Source: Mesorhizobium sp. WSM4311
GTDB lineage: Bacteria > Pseudomonadota > Alphaproteobacteria > Rhizobiales > Rhizobiaceae
Reading direction: 5' to 3'
Assembly (NCBI RefSeq): GCF_002295115.1
Contig: NZ_NSFV01000001.1
Location: 310,001-374,000, forward strand
DNA: 64,000 nucleotides
Below, one piece after another: positions 43,933 to 53,876 of the stretch; the stretch's first letter is position 1, and each line of letters opens with the position of its first letter. The position numbers and the translations under genes were made by a program. The notes beneath the pieces are model-generated. The model saw only the letters and a program-made list of their open reading frames with translations, was not told where the DNA came from and ran no database searches.

Positions 43933-45714
43933 ATGAGCAACGGACAGAGTGAGCGGCGCGAGATGACGGGCGCCGAAATGGTGGTGCAGGCGCTGAAGGA
44001 CAATGGCGTCAAGCATGTCTTCGGTTATCCCGGCGGCGCGGTTCTCCCGATCTATGACGAGATCTTCCAGCAGGACGAGGTCGAGCACATTCTCGTGCGG
44101 CACGAGCAAGGTGCCGGCCACGCGGCCGAAGGCTATGCGCGCTCGACCGGCAAGGCCGGCGTCATGCTGGTGACATCGGGCCCCGGCGCCACCAATGCGG
44201 TGACGCCGCTGCAGGATGCGCTGATGGATTCGATCCCGCTGGTCTGCCTGACGGGCCAGGTGCCGACCTCTCTCATCGGCTCCGACGCGTTTCAGGAATG
44301 CGATACGGTCGGCATTACGCGGCCCTGCACCAAGCACAACTGGCTGGTGAAGGACGTCAACGAACTGGCCGCGACCATCCATGAGGCTTTCCATGTCGCC
44401 ACCACGGGTCGTCCCGGTCCGGTTGTGGTCGACATCCCGAAGGACGTGCAGTTCGCCAAGGGGTTTTATGTTCCGCCGCAGATCGCGCCGCGCACCAGCT
44501 ACCAGCCGAAGGTCCAGGGCGATCTGGAGAAGATCAAGGCCGCGGTCGAACTGATGGCCACCGCCAAGAAGCCGATCATTTATTCGGGCGGCGGTGTGAT
44601 CAATTCCGGTCCGGAAGCGAGCCATTTGCTGCGCGAACTGGTCGACCTCACCGGTTTCCCGATCACCTCGACGCTGATGGGGCTCGGCGCCTATCCGGCG
44701 TCGGGAAAGAACTGGGTCGGCATGCTCGGCATGCATGGCACCTACGAGGCCAACATGGCCATGCATGACTGCGACGTGATGATCTGCATCGGCGCGCGCT
44801 TCGACGACCGCATCACCGGCCGGCTCAATGCGTTCTCGCCGCACTCGAAGAAGATCCACATCGACATCGACCCGTCCTCGATCAACAAGAACGTGCACAC
44901 CGAGGTTCCGATCATCGGCGATGTCGGCCGGGTGCTGGAGGATATGGTGCGGCTGTGGCGGGCAACCGCCAAGGCCGACAAGAAGGCGCTCTACCCCTGG
45001 TGGGAGCAGATCGCCAAATGGCGTGCGCGCGATTCACTCGCCTTCAAGATGAACAATGACGTGATCATGCCGCAATACGCCATCCAGCGGCTCTACGAAC
45101 TGACCAAGGACAAGGACACCTACATCACCACCGAGGTCGGCCAGCACCAGATGTGGGCGGCGCAGCATTATCATTTCGAAAAGCCGAACCGCTGGATGAC
45201 GTCGGGCGGCCTGGGCACGATGGGCTACGGCCTGCCGGCGGCGCTCGGCGTGCAGATCGCGCATCCCGATGCGCTGGTCATCGACATTGCCGGCGACGCC
45301 TCGGTGCAGATGACGATGCAGGAGATGAGCGCGGCGGTGCAGTACAAGGCGCCGATCAAGATCTTCATCCTCAACAACCAATATATGGGCATGGTTCGGC
45401 AATGGCAGCAGCTCTTGCACGGCAACCGGCTGTCGCATTCCTACACCGAGGCGATGCCTGACTTCGTCAAGCTGGCGGAGGCCTATGGCGGCCATGGCAT
45501 ACGTTGCGAGAAGCCGGACGAACTGGACGACGCCATCACCGAGATGATCTCGGTCCGCAAGCCCGTGCTGTTCGACTGCCGCGTGGCGAACCTCGCCAAC
45601 TGCTTCCCGATGATCCCGTCGGGCAAGGCGCACAACGAGATGCTGTTGCCGGACGAGGCCACCGACGAGGCCGTGGCCAATGCCATCGACGCCAAGGGCA
45701 GGGAGCTGGTGTAG
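43933..45714 (+). CDS. ilvI: Acetolactate synthase large subunit
   Basis: The 593-residue protein has the TPP-enzyme layout: N-terminal FGYPGGAVLPIYDEIF with the catalytic Glu in VRHEQGAGHAAEGYAR, a central FAD-type domain (about residues 200-340) and the C-terminal TPP motif GDASVQMTMQE...NNQYMGMVRQWQ. It condenses pyruvate to acetolactate or with 2-oxobutyrate, the first common step of Val, Leu and Ile synthesis. It is preceded by an attenuator-type leader and followed 78 bp later by the small subunit. Start ATG 43933 is chosen over an upstream one. Confidence 0.96.
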   Translation: MSNGQSERREMTGAEMVVQALKDNGVKHVFGYPGGAVLPIYDEIFQQDEVEHILVRHEQGAGHAAEGYARSTGKAGVMLVTSGPGATNAVTPLQDALMDSIPLVCLTGQVPTSLIGSDAFQECDTVGITRPCTKHNWLVKDVNELAATIHEAFHVATTGRPGPVVVDIPKDVQFAKGFYVPPQIAPRTSYQPKVQGDLEKIKAAVELMATAKKPIIYSGGGVINSGPEASHLLRELVDLTGFPITSTLMGLGAYPASGKNWVGMLGMHGTYEANMAMHDCDVMICIGARFDDRITGRLNAFSPHSKKIHIDIDPSSINKNVHTEVPIIGDVGRVLEDMVRLWRATAKADKKALYPWWEQIAKWRARDSLAFKMNNDVIMPQYAIQRLYELTKDKDTYITTEVGQHQMWAAQHYHFEKPNRWMTSGGLGTMGYGLPAALGVQIAHPDALVIDIAGDASVQMTMQEMSAAVQYKAPIKIFILNNQYMGMVRQWQQLLHGNRLSHSYTEAMPDFVKLAEAYGGHGIRCEKPDELDDAITEMISVRKPVLFDCRVANLANCFPMIPSGKAHNEMLLPDEATDEAVANAIDAKGRELV

Positions 45715-45792
45715 TCGACGGGCCAAGGCAGGGCTTGTCGAAAGAAGCCGTGCGCAAACAAACAATCAGACCAAGAATTTGAGATCCATGCC

Positions 45793-46368
45793 ATGAACGC
45801 ACAGCACCTTCAACCGACCGGCTCCGCCTATTTCATCGCCAAGGAAACGGAGCGGCCGGAGAATCACACGCTCTCCGTGCTGGTCGACAACGAACCGGGC
45901 GTGCTTGCCCGGGTCATCGGCCTGTTCTCCGGGCGCGGCTACAACATCGAGAGCCTGACAGTTTCCGAGACCGAGCATGAAAAGCACCTGTCGCGCATCA
46001 CCATCGTGACGCGCGGCACGCCGCATGTGCTGGAGCAGATCAAGCACCAGCTCGAGCGCATCGTGCCGGTCCACCGCGTGGTCGATCTCACCGTGCGCTC
46101 GCACGAATTCGGACAGGAGCGGCCGCTGGAGCGGGAACTGGCGCTGGTCAAGGTTGCCGGCACCGGCGAGGCCCGGGTCGAGGCACTGCGGCTGGCCGAC
46201 GCATTCCGCGCCAGCGTCATCGACGCCAACACCGAGCATTTCATCTTCGAGATCACCGGCAAGGGGTCCAAGCTCGACCAGTTCATCGCCATCATGAAGC
46301 CGCTCGGCCTGGTCGAGATCTGCCGCACCGGCGTGGCGGCGATGAACCGCGGCCCGCAGGGCATGTAA
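45793..46368 (+). CDS. ilvH: Acetolactate synthase small (regulatory) subunit
   Basis: The 191-residue protein has an N-terminal ACT domain (HTLSVLVDNEPGVLARVIGLFSGRGYNIESLTVSETE, about residues 27-100) and a C-terminal IlvH domain. It binds valine and confers feedback inhibition on IlvI and stabilises it. It is cotranscribed with ilvI and under the same attenuator. Confidence 0.96.
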   Translation: MNAQHLQPTGSAYFIAKETERPENHTLSVLVDNEPGVLARVIGLFSGRGYNIESLTVSETEHEKHLSRITIVTRGTPHVLEQIKHQLERIVPVHRVVDLTVRSHEFGQERPLERELALVKVAGTGEARVEALRLADAFRASVIDANTEHFIFEITGKGSKLDQFIAIMKPLGLVEICRTGVAAMNRGPQGM

Positions 46369-46445
46369 GAATTCATACGACGTTCAGATTCTGCATTCAC
46401 GTTAGGGCAAGGCAGCCCGAAAGACGGTTTGAGAATTGGTGGCGC

Positions 46446-46685
46446 ATGACCCCGCGACAAGAACTGGCGATACATGTGATGATGTACGCCATGATCGCAT
46501 TCTCGATTTGGGTGCTTGCCCATGCCTGGGTGACGATGACAGTCCTGGTCGGCCGAACCGCTGAATGGGTCGCCTATGCCGACAATCCAACCAGATTCTG
46601 GGATGGAATTTTCTTCCATGCCGGATGCATCGTCATCTTCAGTTGGTTTCTTTGGGCGCTGAAGTATCGCCGTCGTCGAGACTGA
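46446..46685 (+). CDS. Small membrane protein, 79 aa
   Basis: Two hydrophobic segments (MYAMIAFSIWVLAHAWVTMTVLVG and GCIVIFSWFLWALKY) and a basic C-terminus KYRRRRD indicate an inner-membrane protein. The start has no strong ribosome site. No family recognised. It lies between ilvH and the LysE-like exporter. Confidence 0.5.
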   Translation: MTPRQELAIHVMMYAMIAFSIWVLAHAWVTMTVLVGRTAEWVAYADNPTRFWDGIFFHAGCIVIFSWFLWALKYRRRRD

Positions 46686-46821
46686 TTGCCCGAATTTATC
46701 CGGTCAGGCGTGCCCGGGAAATCAGTCGTCGGATCGCGGCAGGCGCATTGGACCAATTGAATGAAGTTGCGTCCGGCGCCCGGTCGATTTAAGTCAGCAT
46801 AGCTGACCTTTGTGAGCCGTC

Positions 46822-47418
46822 ATGACCCTCGACGCATTCCTCGCACTGCTCGTCTATGCCTTCGTGACCTCGATCACGCCGGGGCCTAACAACCTCATGC
46901 TGCTGGCATCGGGGGTGAATTTCGGCATTACCAGAACCGTTCCGCACATGCTTGGCATCAGCATGGGCTTCCTGGTGCTGCTGCTTGCCGTCGGCCTTGG
47001 CCTTGGCGCTGTGTTGACGGCGTTTCCGGCGCTGCACACTGGATTGAAGATCGCCGGGGGCGCCTATCTGCTCTATCTCGCCTGGAAGATCGCCATGTCG
47101 CGCTCGCTGACCGGCAAGGGTGACACGAAAGGGCGGCCCATGCGCTTCATCGATGCGGCTGCATTCCAGTGGGTCAATCCGAAAGCCTGGGTGATGGCGA
47201 TCACCGCCATGGCTGTCTATGCCAATGCCGAGCACCCGTTCCTGTCAGTGGTGTTGATCTCGATCGCCTTCACCATCGTCAACCTGCCGAGCGTTTCGGT
47301 TTGGGCGGGATTCGGCACGGCACTGCGGAGCTTTCTATCGGATCCGGTGCGACTGAAATGGTTCAACATCGCCATGGGCGTGCTCTTGGCGGCCACGCTT
47401 TGGCCGATGCTGAAATAG
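46822..47418 (+). CDS. LysE family amino acid exporter
   Basis: The 198-residue protein has about six transmembrane segments and the LysE/RhtB pattern TSITPGPNNLMLLASGVNFGITRTVPHMLGISMGF and AFQWVNPKAWVMAI. It should be an inner-membrane amino-acid or related metabolite exporter. Its start ATG is 46822. No regulator is adjacent. Its position after ilvIH may be coincidence. Confidence 0.88.
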   Translation: MTLDAFLALLVYAFVTSITPGPNNLMLLASGVNFGITRTVPHMLGISMGFLVLLLAVGLGLGAVLTAFPALHTGLKIAGGAYLLYLAWKIAMSRSLTGKGDTKGRPMRFIDAAAFQWVNPKAWVMAITAMAVYANAEHPFLSVVLISIAFTIVNLPSVSVWAGFGTALRSFLSDPVRLKWFNIAMGVLLAATLWPMLK

Positions 47419-47632
47419 GGTTCCCCGAAGGTTCGACGGGCGTCGGCTCGCGGCGATAGCGGCGCTGCCTACCGATTGTGCAGTGCACATTAAATCTTCG
47501 TAATGCCGTGTTTTGGCCCTTTTCCAACAAATGCGTGTCCTATCTATTCGGCGAAATCGCGGCAACGAGCCGTGGATTGCGCTAGAATACGACCACCTGA
47601 CTACGGCGTGTCGGACGGAGAGGCCTTTGTCG

Positions 47633-48898
47633 ATGCGTGGAAAAGTCACTGTTTCATTGCTTGTCGTCGCCTGTGCGGGCGCGGCCTGGCTCTATCTGTC
47701 TCCGGACACGCTGGGCAAGGTTGAGCAACTCATCGGCGCAAAGCAGGTCGTGGCGTCGGACAAGGCGGCAACCGACAAGCAGGCAGCCGGGGGCAAGCAG
47801 GGGTCCGGCGGCAGTGGCGCCCGTTCGGCCTCGATCGTTTCGGCGACGGCAACCACGGCCGACTTCCCGATCCGGCGCTACGCCATCGGCTTCGTCTCAT
47901 CGCCCGCCGTGGTCAGCATCAACGCGCGGGTCTCCAGCCAGATCGTGTCGATCAACGTCAAGGACGGGCAGATGGTGAAGGCGGGCGACACCCTGTTCTC
48001 GCTCGACGACCGGGCGCTCAAGGCGCAACTCGCCAAGGACCAGGCCACGCTTGCCAAGGACCAGGCGCTGCTTGCCAGTTCGAATTCCGATTTTCAGCGC
48101 GCCAAGGACCTTGTCGCCAAGCAGGCCGGCACGCAGCAAACCTACGATCAGGCCGTAGCCGCACAGAAGGCGGCGGCCGCGACCGTCGACGCCGACAAGG
48201 CGACGATCGACGCGGACAATGTCCAGCTTGGCTTTGCCACCATCGCGGCGCCGATCGCGGGCAGGCTGGGTGCGGTCAACGTTGCCGTCGGCGATCTGGT
48301 GACCACCAGCAATGGCAACAACAGCACCTCGACGCCGCTGGTGACCATCACCCAGATGGACCCGTTGCAGGTCAACTTCAACTTGCCGGAAAGCAACCTT
48401 GCGCTGCTGCACAAGGCGCTTGCCGATCCGCAGCAAGGGGCGGTGACGTTGACCAAGGATGGCGAGCCGACGCCGATCGGCAAGGGCACGCTCGATTTCG
48501 TCGATTCCAGCGTCGATACCGCCTCGGGCACGATCGCCACGCGGGCGAGCATACCGAACGCGGATCTTTCGCTGTGGCCGGGCCAGTATGTGAATGTCGT
48601 GCTCGACGCCGGCATGATGCCGCAGATGACCTCCGTTCCCACCGTTGCGGTGCAGCCCAGCCAGAAGGGGCCGTTCGTCTATGTGGTCAAGCCGGACAAC
48701 ACGGTCGAGATGCGGCCGGTCCAGGTGGCGCTGACAGAAGGCCAAAACAGTGCCATCAGCCAAGGCCTCAAAGCCGGCGAGAAAGTGGTCACGGAAGGCC
48801 AGACCAGGCTGAAGGATGGCGCCGCCGTGCACGAAGGCGCCGCGGCCGCAGCGCCCAAGGTGGCTGAGGCAACCAATGCCGGCGAGGCGGCCCGATGA
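47633..48898 (+). CDS. RND efflux periplasmic adaptor (MFP)
   Basis: The 421-residue protein has an N-terminal membrane anchor/signal (residues 6-22), a Gly/Ala-rich linker, a biotinyl-lipoyl domain (SSQIVSINVKDGQMVKAGDTLFSLD), a coiled coil (LAKDQATLAKDQALLASSNSDF) and beta-barrel and membrane-proximal domains. It links the inner-membrane pump (next gene, ATGA overlap) to an outer-membrane channel not encoded here. GGAGAGG lies upstream of ATG 47633. Confidence 0.93.
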   Translation: MRGKVTVSLLVVACAGAAWLYLSPDTLGKVEQLIGAKQVVASDKAATDKQAAGGKQGSGGSGARSASIVSATATTADFPIRRYAIGFVSSPAVVSINARVSSQIVSINVKDGQMVKAGDTLFSLDDRALKAQLAKDQATLAKDQALLASSNSDFQRAKDLVAKQAGTQQTYDQAVAAQKAAAATVDADKATIDADNVQLGFATIAAPIAGRLGAVNVAVGDLVTTSNGNNSTSTPLVTITQMDPLQVNFNLPESNLALLHKALADPQQGAVTLTKDGEPTPIGKGTLDFVDSSVDTASGTIATRASIPNADLSLWPGQYVNVVLDAGMMPQMTSVPTVAVQPSQKGPFVYVVKPDNTVEMRPVQVALTEGQNSAISQGLKAGEKVVTEGQTRLKDGAAVHEGAAAAAPKVAEATNAGEAAR

Positions 48899-51800
48899 TC
48901 TCCGAATTCTGTATTCGCAGGCCCGTCGCCACCCTCCTGATGTCGTTCGCCCTGGTGCTGGGCGGACTGTTTGCCTACAAATTCCTGCCGGTGGCCGCAC
49001 TGCCCAGCGCCGAATTCCCGGTGGTCAACGTCTCGGCTTCGCTGCCTGGCGCCTCGCCGGAAACCATGGCGACATCGGTGGCGACGCCACTGATCAAGCA
49101 GTTCGCGACCATCGCCGGCATTGATTCCATTTCGACCACGAACTCGCTCGGCCAGACCTCGATCGCGATCCAGTTCGTGCTCAACAGGGATATCGACGCA
49201 GCGGCGGCGGATGTGCAGGCCGCGATCGCGCGAACGCAAAAATCGCTGCCGCCGCAGATGACGTCGCCACCCAGCTATCGCAAGGTCAATCCGGCCGATG
49301 CGCCGATCCTTTTGATGTCGCTGGTCAGCGACACGGTTCCGCTGACCGACCTCGACGCCTTTGCCGAGAACGTCATCTCGCCGTCGCTGTCGACCATCGA
49401 CGGCGTGGCGCAGGTCTCGATCTTCGGCCAGCAGAAATATGCCGTGCGCATCCAGATCGATCCGACAGCGCTTGCCGCGCGCGGCATCTCGATCGACCAG
49501 TTGCAGGCGGCGGTCGCATCGGCCAACAGCAATACGCCGCTCGGCGTGCTGCAGAACAACAAGCAGCAGTTGACCATCACAGCAAACACCCAACTGACCG
49601 ACGCCGCCGGGTTCTCCAACCTCATCATCGCCACTAAGAACGGCCATCCGGTGCGGCTGGGCGAGGTGACCCGCGTCGTCGATTCGGTGCAGACCACGAC
49701 GACGGCGAGCTGGTATGACGGCACGCGCGCGATCATCATGGCCGTGCAGCGCCAGCCCGATGCCAACACTGTCGACGTCGTGGACAAGGTCAAGGCGATG
49801 CTGCCGTCCTTCCAGGACCAGATGCCGGCCGCTGCCCAGATCAAGCTGCTCAACGACCGCTCGACCTCGATCCGCCAGGCAGTCGACGACGTGCAGTTCA
49901 CGCTGCTGTTGACCATCGCCCTGGTGGTGATGGTGATCTTCGTGTTCCTGCGCCGGGTGACGGCGACCATCATCCCGGCTGTGGCGGTGCCGATCTCGCT
50001 GATTGCCACGCTGGCTGCGATGTTCCTGTTCGGCTTTTCCATCGACAACATATCGCTGATGGGTCTGACGCTGGCGGTGGGCCTCGTCGTCGACGACGCC
50101 ATCGTCATGCTGGAAAACATCTTCCGCCACATGGAGGAGGATGGGTTGTCGGCCTTCGACGCGTCGTTGAAGGGCGCGCGCGAAATCGGCTTCACCATCA
50201 TCTCGATCTCGATCTCGCTGGTGGCCGTGTTCATCCCCGTGCTTCTGATGGGCGGTGTCATCGGGCGCATCTTCAACGAGTTCGCCGTGGTCGTGACGGT
50301 CGCCATCCTGGCATCGATGTTCGTGTCGCTGACGCTGACGCCGATGCTGTGCTCGCGGCTCTTGTCGGTCACCAAGGCCGATCGCGAAGCACACGCCCCT
50401 GGCCACAAGCGGGACCTCGTCACGCGCGGCTACGACCGGGTCCTGAGCTTTTGCCTGCGCCAGACTTTCCTGGTGTTCCTCGTCTTCATCGGCACCGCGG
50501 CAGCGTCGGTATGGCTGATCGAGATTTCGCCAAAGGGCTTCTTCCCGCAAGAGGATATCGGCCAGATCTCGGTGACCACCATCGCGCGTCAGGACATTTC
50601 CTTTGACGCCATGGCAAAGCTGCAGGGCCAGGTGGCAAGCGTCTTTTCCCATTCGCCCTATGTTTCGCATGTGGCCTGGTCAGCAGGCAGCGGCAACAAT
50701 GCATTGAACCAGGGCCAGCTCTATGTGCAGTTGAAGGACAAGAGCCAGCGACCCAACATCGAGAAGGTACAGGCGGATCTGCGCAAGCAGCTGGCCGGCG
50801 TGGCGGGTATCGAAACCTACATGCAGCCAGTGCAGAACCTAAGATTGGGTTCGCGGTCGTCCGCTAGCGCCTACCAGTTGGTGGTCCAAGGCCTCGATAC
50901 CGTCCAGACCGATATCTGGGCGCAGAAACTGAATGACGCAATGGCGGCCGACCATGCGACCTTCACCGACGTCACCAGCGACCTGCAGAACAATGCGCTG
51001 CAGGCATCGCTGGTCGTCGATCGCGACAAGGCCGCCCAGCTTGGCATCGATACCGACACGCTGCGCTCCGCCCTCTATGGCGGCTTCGGCACCGACCAGG
51101 TTTCGACGATCTTCGGTTCGGCCGACAGCTACGAAGTCATCACCGAGCTCGATCCCAAGATCGAATGGTCGCCCGAGCGGATGCTCGCCATCCAGATGCG
51201 GACGGCAAGCGGCAGCCTGGTTCCGCTTGGCGCCTTCGCCCGGGTCGATCGCACGGCGGGCGCCCTGACGGTCAACCAGCTCGGCCAGCTTCCAGCCGTG
51301 ACCATCTCCTACAATCTGCCGCAAGGCGTGGCGCTTGGCGACAGCACGGCTCGCATCAGCGCGCTGAAGGAGCAGATCGGCATGCCGACGGCGATCTCGA
51401 CGTCCTTCGCCGGCACCGCCAAGACCTTCCAGGATTCGCTTGCCAATCAGGGCCTGCTCATCGGCGGCGCCATCCTGACGATCTATATCGTGCTCGGCAT
51501 CCTGTATGAGAGCTTCATCCATCCGCTCACCATCCTCACCGGCCTGCCGTCGGCGGTGCTGGGCGCGGTCGTTGCCTTGCGCTTCGCCGGCATGGATCTG
51601 TCGGTTATCGCGGTGATCGGCATTCTGATGCTGATCGGCATCGTCAAGAAGAACGGCATCATGATGGTCGACGTCGCGCTTGAATTGCGACGAGAGGGCA
51701 TGTCGGCCAAGGACTCCATTCACAAGGCCTGCCTGATGCGTTTCAGGCCGATCATGATGACGACGCTGGCGGCGCTGATGGGCACGTTCCCGATCGCGCT

Positions 51801-52056
51801 CGGTACCGGCGCCAGCGCCGAACTGCGCCAGCCGCTGGGCGTCGCCGTTGTCGGCGGCCTGCTGGCCTCGCAGGCGCTCACCCTGTTCGTGACACCGGTG
51901 ATCTACGTCTACATGGAGAATTTCTCGGGCTGGCTGATCGGACTCATGCCGAAGCGCAAGGCCGAGTTGCCCGCGGTCGTTGATGCCGAACAGCCCTCGC
52001 TGTTCGGCATCAACGACGACATCCCGGCCGAGCCGCAGAAGACGGCGGCCGAATAG
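48895..52056 (+). CDS. RND efflux pump, AcrB/MdtB-like
   Basis: The 1053-residue protein has the 12-helix RND fold with large periplasmic loops after TM1 and TM7. Motifs include the N-terminal FCIRRPVATLLMSFALVLGGLFAYKFLPVAALPSAEFPVV, GLTLAVGLVVDDAIVMLENIFRHM with the proton-relay Asp pair, and GIVKKNGIMMVD. It is a multidrug or bile/host-compound exporter driven by protons. It overlaps the adaptor gene by 4 bp; no TolC partner or regulator is next to it. Confidence 0.94.
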   Translation: MISEFCIRRPVATLLMSFALVLGGLFAYKFLPVAALPSAEFPVVNVSASLPGASPETMATSVATPLIKQFATIAGIDSISTTNSLGQTSIAIQFVLNRDIDAAAADVQAAIARTQKSLPPQMTSPPSYRKVNPADAPILLMSLVSDTVPLTDLDAFAENVISPSLSTIDGVAQVSIFGQQKYAVRIQIDPTALAARGISIDQLQAAVASANSNTPLGVLQNNKQQLTITANTQLTDAAGFSNLIIATKNGHPVRLGEVTRVVDSVQTTTTASWYDGTRAIIMAVQRQPDANTVDVVDKVKAMLPSFQDQMPAAAQIKLLNDRSTSIRQAVDDVQFTLLLTIALVVMVIFVFLRRVTATIIPAVAVPISLIATLAAMFLFGFSIDNISLMGLTLAVGLVVDDAIVMLENIFRHMEEDGLSAFDASLKGAREIGFTIISISISLVAVFIPVLLMGGVIGRIFNEFAVVVTVAILASMFVSLTLTPMLCSRLLSVTKADREAHAPGHKRDLVTRGYDRVLSFCLRQTFLVFLVFIGTAAASVWLIEISPKGFFPQEDIGQISVTTIARQDISFDAMAKLQGQVASVFSHSPYVSHVAWSAGSGNNALNQGQLYVQLKDKSQRPNIEKVQADLRKQLAGVAGIETYMQPVQNLRLGSRSSASAYQLVVQGLDTVQTDIWAQKLNDAMAADHATFTDVTSDLQNNALQASLVVDRDKAAQLGIDTDTLRSALYGGFGTDQVSTIFGSADSYEVITELDPKIEWSPERMLAIQMRTASGSLVPLGAFARVDRTAGALTVNQLGQLPAVTISYNLPQGVALGDSTARISALKEQIGMPTAISTSFAGTAKTFQDSLANQGLLIGGAILTIYIVLGILYESFIHPLTILTGLPSAVLGAVVALRFAGMDLSVIAVIGILMLIGIVKKNGIMMVDVALELRREGMSAKDSIHKACLMRFRPIMMTTLAALMGTFPIALGTGASAELRQPLGVAVVGGLLASQALTLFVTPVIYVYMENFSGWLIGLMPKRKAELPAVVDAEQPSLFGINDDIPAEPQKTAAE

Positions 52057-52134
52057 CCGGCCATCAGGCGCTGATTTCCGCTGGCCCAAGTCGTCATGCT
52101 TGCGACCGGCGGCTCGCGACCGTAATTTGCGGCC

Positions 52135-52752
52135 ATGTCCCATGATCATGACCACGACAACGAGCTCGATCCTTTTGCCGCCCGCGTGCGGGCGCTGGAG
52201 ACCATCCTGACCCGCAAGGGGCTGATCGATCCGGCGGCGATCGACGTCATCGTCGATACCTACGAGACCAAGATCGGCCCGCGCAACGGCGCCAGGGTGG
52301 TGGCAAAGGCCTGGAGCGATCCTGCCTATGCGGATTGGCTCAAGCGCGATGCGACGGCGGCGATCGAATCGTTGAGCTATACCGGCCGCCAGGGCGAGCA
52401 CATGCAGGCGGTGTTCAACACCGAGGAGACGCACAACCTCGTCGTCTGCACGCTGTGCTCCTGCTATCCATGGTCGGTTCTTGGCTTGCCGCCGGTCTGG
52501 TACAAGGCGCCGCCCTATCGGTCGCGCGCGGTGATCGATCCGCGCGGCGTGCTCGAGGAATTCGGGCTGGCGCTGTCGGCCACCACCAAGATACGCGTCT
52601 GGGATTCGACGGCGGAACTACGTTATCTCGTCGTGCCGATGCGCCCCAAGGGTACCGAAGGCTGGAGCGAGGAACGGCTGGCCGCACTGGTGAGCCGCGA
52701 TGCGATGATCGGCACCGCGCTGGCCAAAGCACCGGAGGGGGCGCCGGCATGA
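52135..52752 (+). CDS. nthA: Cobalt-type nitrile hydratase alpha subunit
   Basis: The 205-residue protein has the metal motif VCTLCSC (Cys105, Cys108, Ser109, Cys110); Thr106 in place of Ser is typical of the cobalt form. The N-terminus is His/Asp-rich ([10 protein letters not shown]). It hydrates nitriles to amides with the beta subunit. Its stop overlaps the beta-subunit start by 4 bp. The two cysteines next to Ser109 are post-translationally oxidised in known enzymes. Confidence 0.94.
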   Translation: MSHDHDHDNELDPFAARVRALETILTRKGLIDPAAIDVIVDTYETKIGPRNGARVVAKAWSDPAYADWLKRDATAAIESLSYTGRQGEHMQAVFNTEETHNLVVCTLCSCYPWSVLGLPPVWYKAPPYRSRAVIDPRGVLEEFGLALSATTKIRVWDSTAELRYLVVPMRPKGTEGWSEERLAALVSRDAMIGTALAKAPEGAPA

Positions 52753-53408
52753 ACGGGCCGCAGGATCTCGGCGGACAAATGGGGTTCGGGCCGGTCGCGC
52801 CCGAAAAGGACGAGCCCTATTTCCACGCCGAATGGGAGAGGCGGGCGCTCGGCGTCACGCTGTGCGCCGGCGCCATGGGCGCCTGGACCATCGACGAGAG
52901 CCGGCATGCGCGGGAATCGCTGCATCCGGCCGACTATTATTCCTCCAGCTATTACCAGATCTGGATCAAGGCGCTGGAAACGCTGCTCAAGCGCCATGGT
53001 TTCGTCAGCGAGCGCGATCTCGAGGCAGGCGAAGCGATCGATGCGGCGGCGACCCCGAAACGGGTGCTGAAGGCGGAAAATGTGCCTGCCGTGCTGGCCA
53101 AGGGCGGTCCCTGCAACCGGCCGATGGCGGAGCCGGCGCGGTTCAAGGCCGGCGACGCCGTGCGGGCGAAGAATTTCAACCCGACCGGCCACACAAGGCT
53201 GCCGCGCTATGCGCGTGGCAGGCAAGGCAAGATCGAGGCGGTGCGGGACGGCTTCGTCTTCCCCGACAGCAACGCGCATGGGCAAGGCGAGACCCCGCAA
53301 TGGGTCTATACGGTGGTTTTCGACGGCACGGAGATCTGGGGCGAGGGGGCGGATCCGACGCTTGTCGTCTCGATCGATGCCTGGGAGAGCTATCTTGAGC
53401 CGGCATGA
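52749..53408 (+). CDS. nthB: Nitrile hydratase beta subunit
   Basis: The 219-residue protein starts [16 protein letters not shown], the conserved N-terminus of nitrile hydratase beta subunits, and contains the C-terminal SH3-like part [36 protein letters not shown]. It forms an alpha2beta2-type heteromer with NthA. Start ATG 52749 overlaps nthA. The accessory gene overlaps its end. Confidence 0.94.
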   Translation: MNGPQDLGGQMGFGPVAPEKDEPYFHAEWERRALGVTLCAGAMGAWTIDESRHARESLHPADYYSSSYYQIWIKALETLLKRHGFVSERDLEAGEAIDAAATPKRVLKAENVPAVLAKGGPCNRPMAEPARFKAGDAVRAKNFNPTGHTRLPRYARGRQGKIEAVRDGFVFPDSNAHGQGETPQWVYTVVFDGTEIWGEGADPTLVVSIDAWESYLEPA

Positions 53409-53739
53409 AGGCACCTTGCCGTTCGACGAACCGGTATTTTCAGAACCATGGCAGGCTGAAGCCTTTGCGATGACGGTGGCACTGCACGACAAGGGCTTGT
53501 TTTCGTGGAGCGAATGGGCGGAGGCCCTGTCCGCCGAGGTCAAGAAGCCGGGCGCTGCAAGCGACGGCCATGACTATTACGAACATTGGCTCGCGGCGCT
53601 GGAAAGCCTGCTTGCCTCAAAGGGGCTGGCCGCCAAATCCGATGTCGATGCGATGGCGCAGGCCTGGGAGCGCGCGGCTCATGCCACGCCGCACGGCAAG
53701 CCGATCCTGCTGGAGAACGATCCGCACGCCGCGCAATGA
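53395..53739 (+). CDS. nthP: Nitrile hydratase activator/metallochaperone
   Basis: The 114-residue protein FDEPVFSEPWQAEAFAMTVALHDKGLFSWSEWAEALSAEV is homologous to the N-terminal domain of the beta subunit and to known activator proteins that load cobalt into the alpha subunit by subunit exchange. TTG at 53395 overlaps nthB by 14 bp and has GGGAGAG upstream; there is no better ATG. It ends the nthABP operon. Confidence 0.88.
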   Translation: MSRHEGTLPFDEPVFSEPWQAEAFAMTVALHDKGLFSWSEWAEALSAEVKKPGAASDGHDYYEHWLAALESLLASKGLAAKSDVDAMAQAWERAAHATPHGKPILLENDPHAAQ

Positions 53740-53876
53740 TCACGGGCGGAACGACGTTTGTTCCCTTTACGTTCTTGGTTGCGCCTGATAGTCTGCGTGT
53801 GGGGAGTTAGCCGCCGTTTGTATCGATGGGTGGCGCCTATCTTGTCTTTCCCTTGCGAATCCGGTCACACGATCAG

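Noticed and set aside
48679..50670. 663-codon minus-strand frame over the RND pump gene
   Set aside because: His/Arg/Asp-rich composition and no domain; the plus-strand RND gene is certain.
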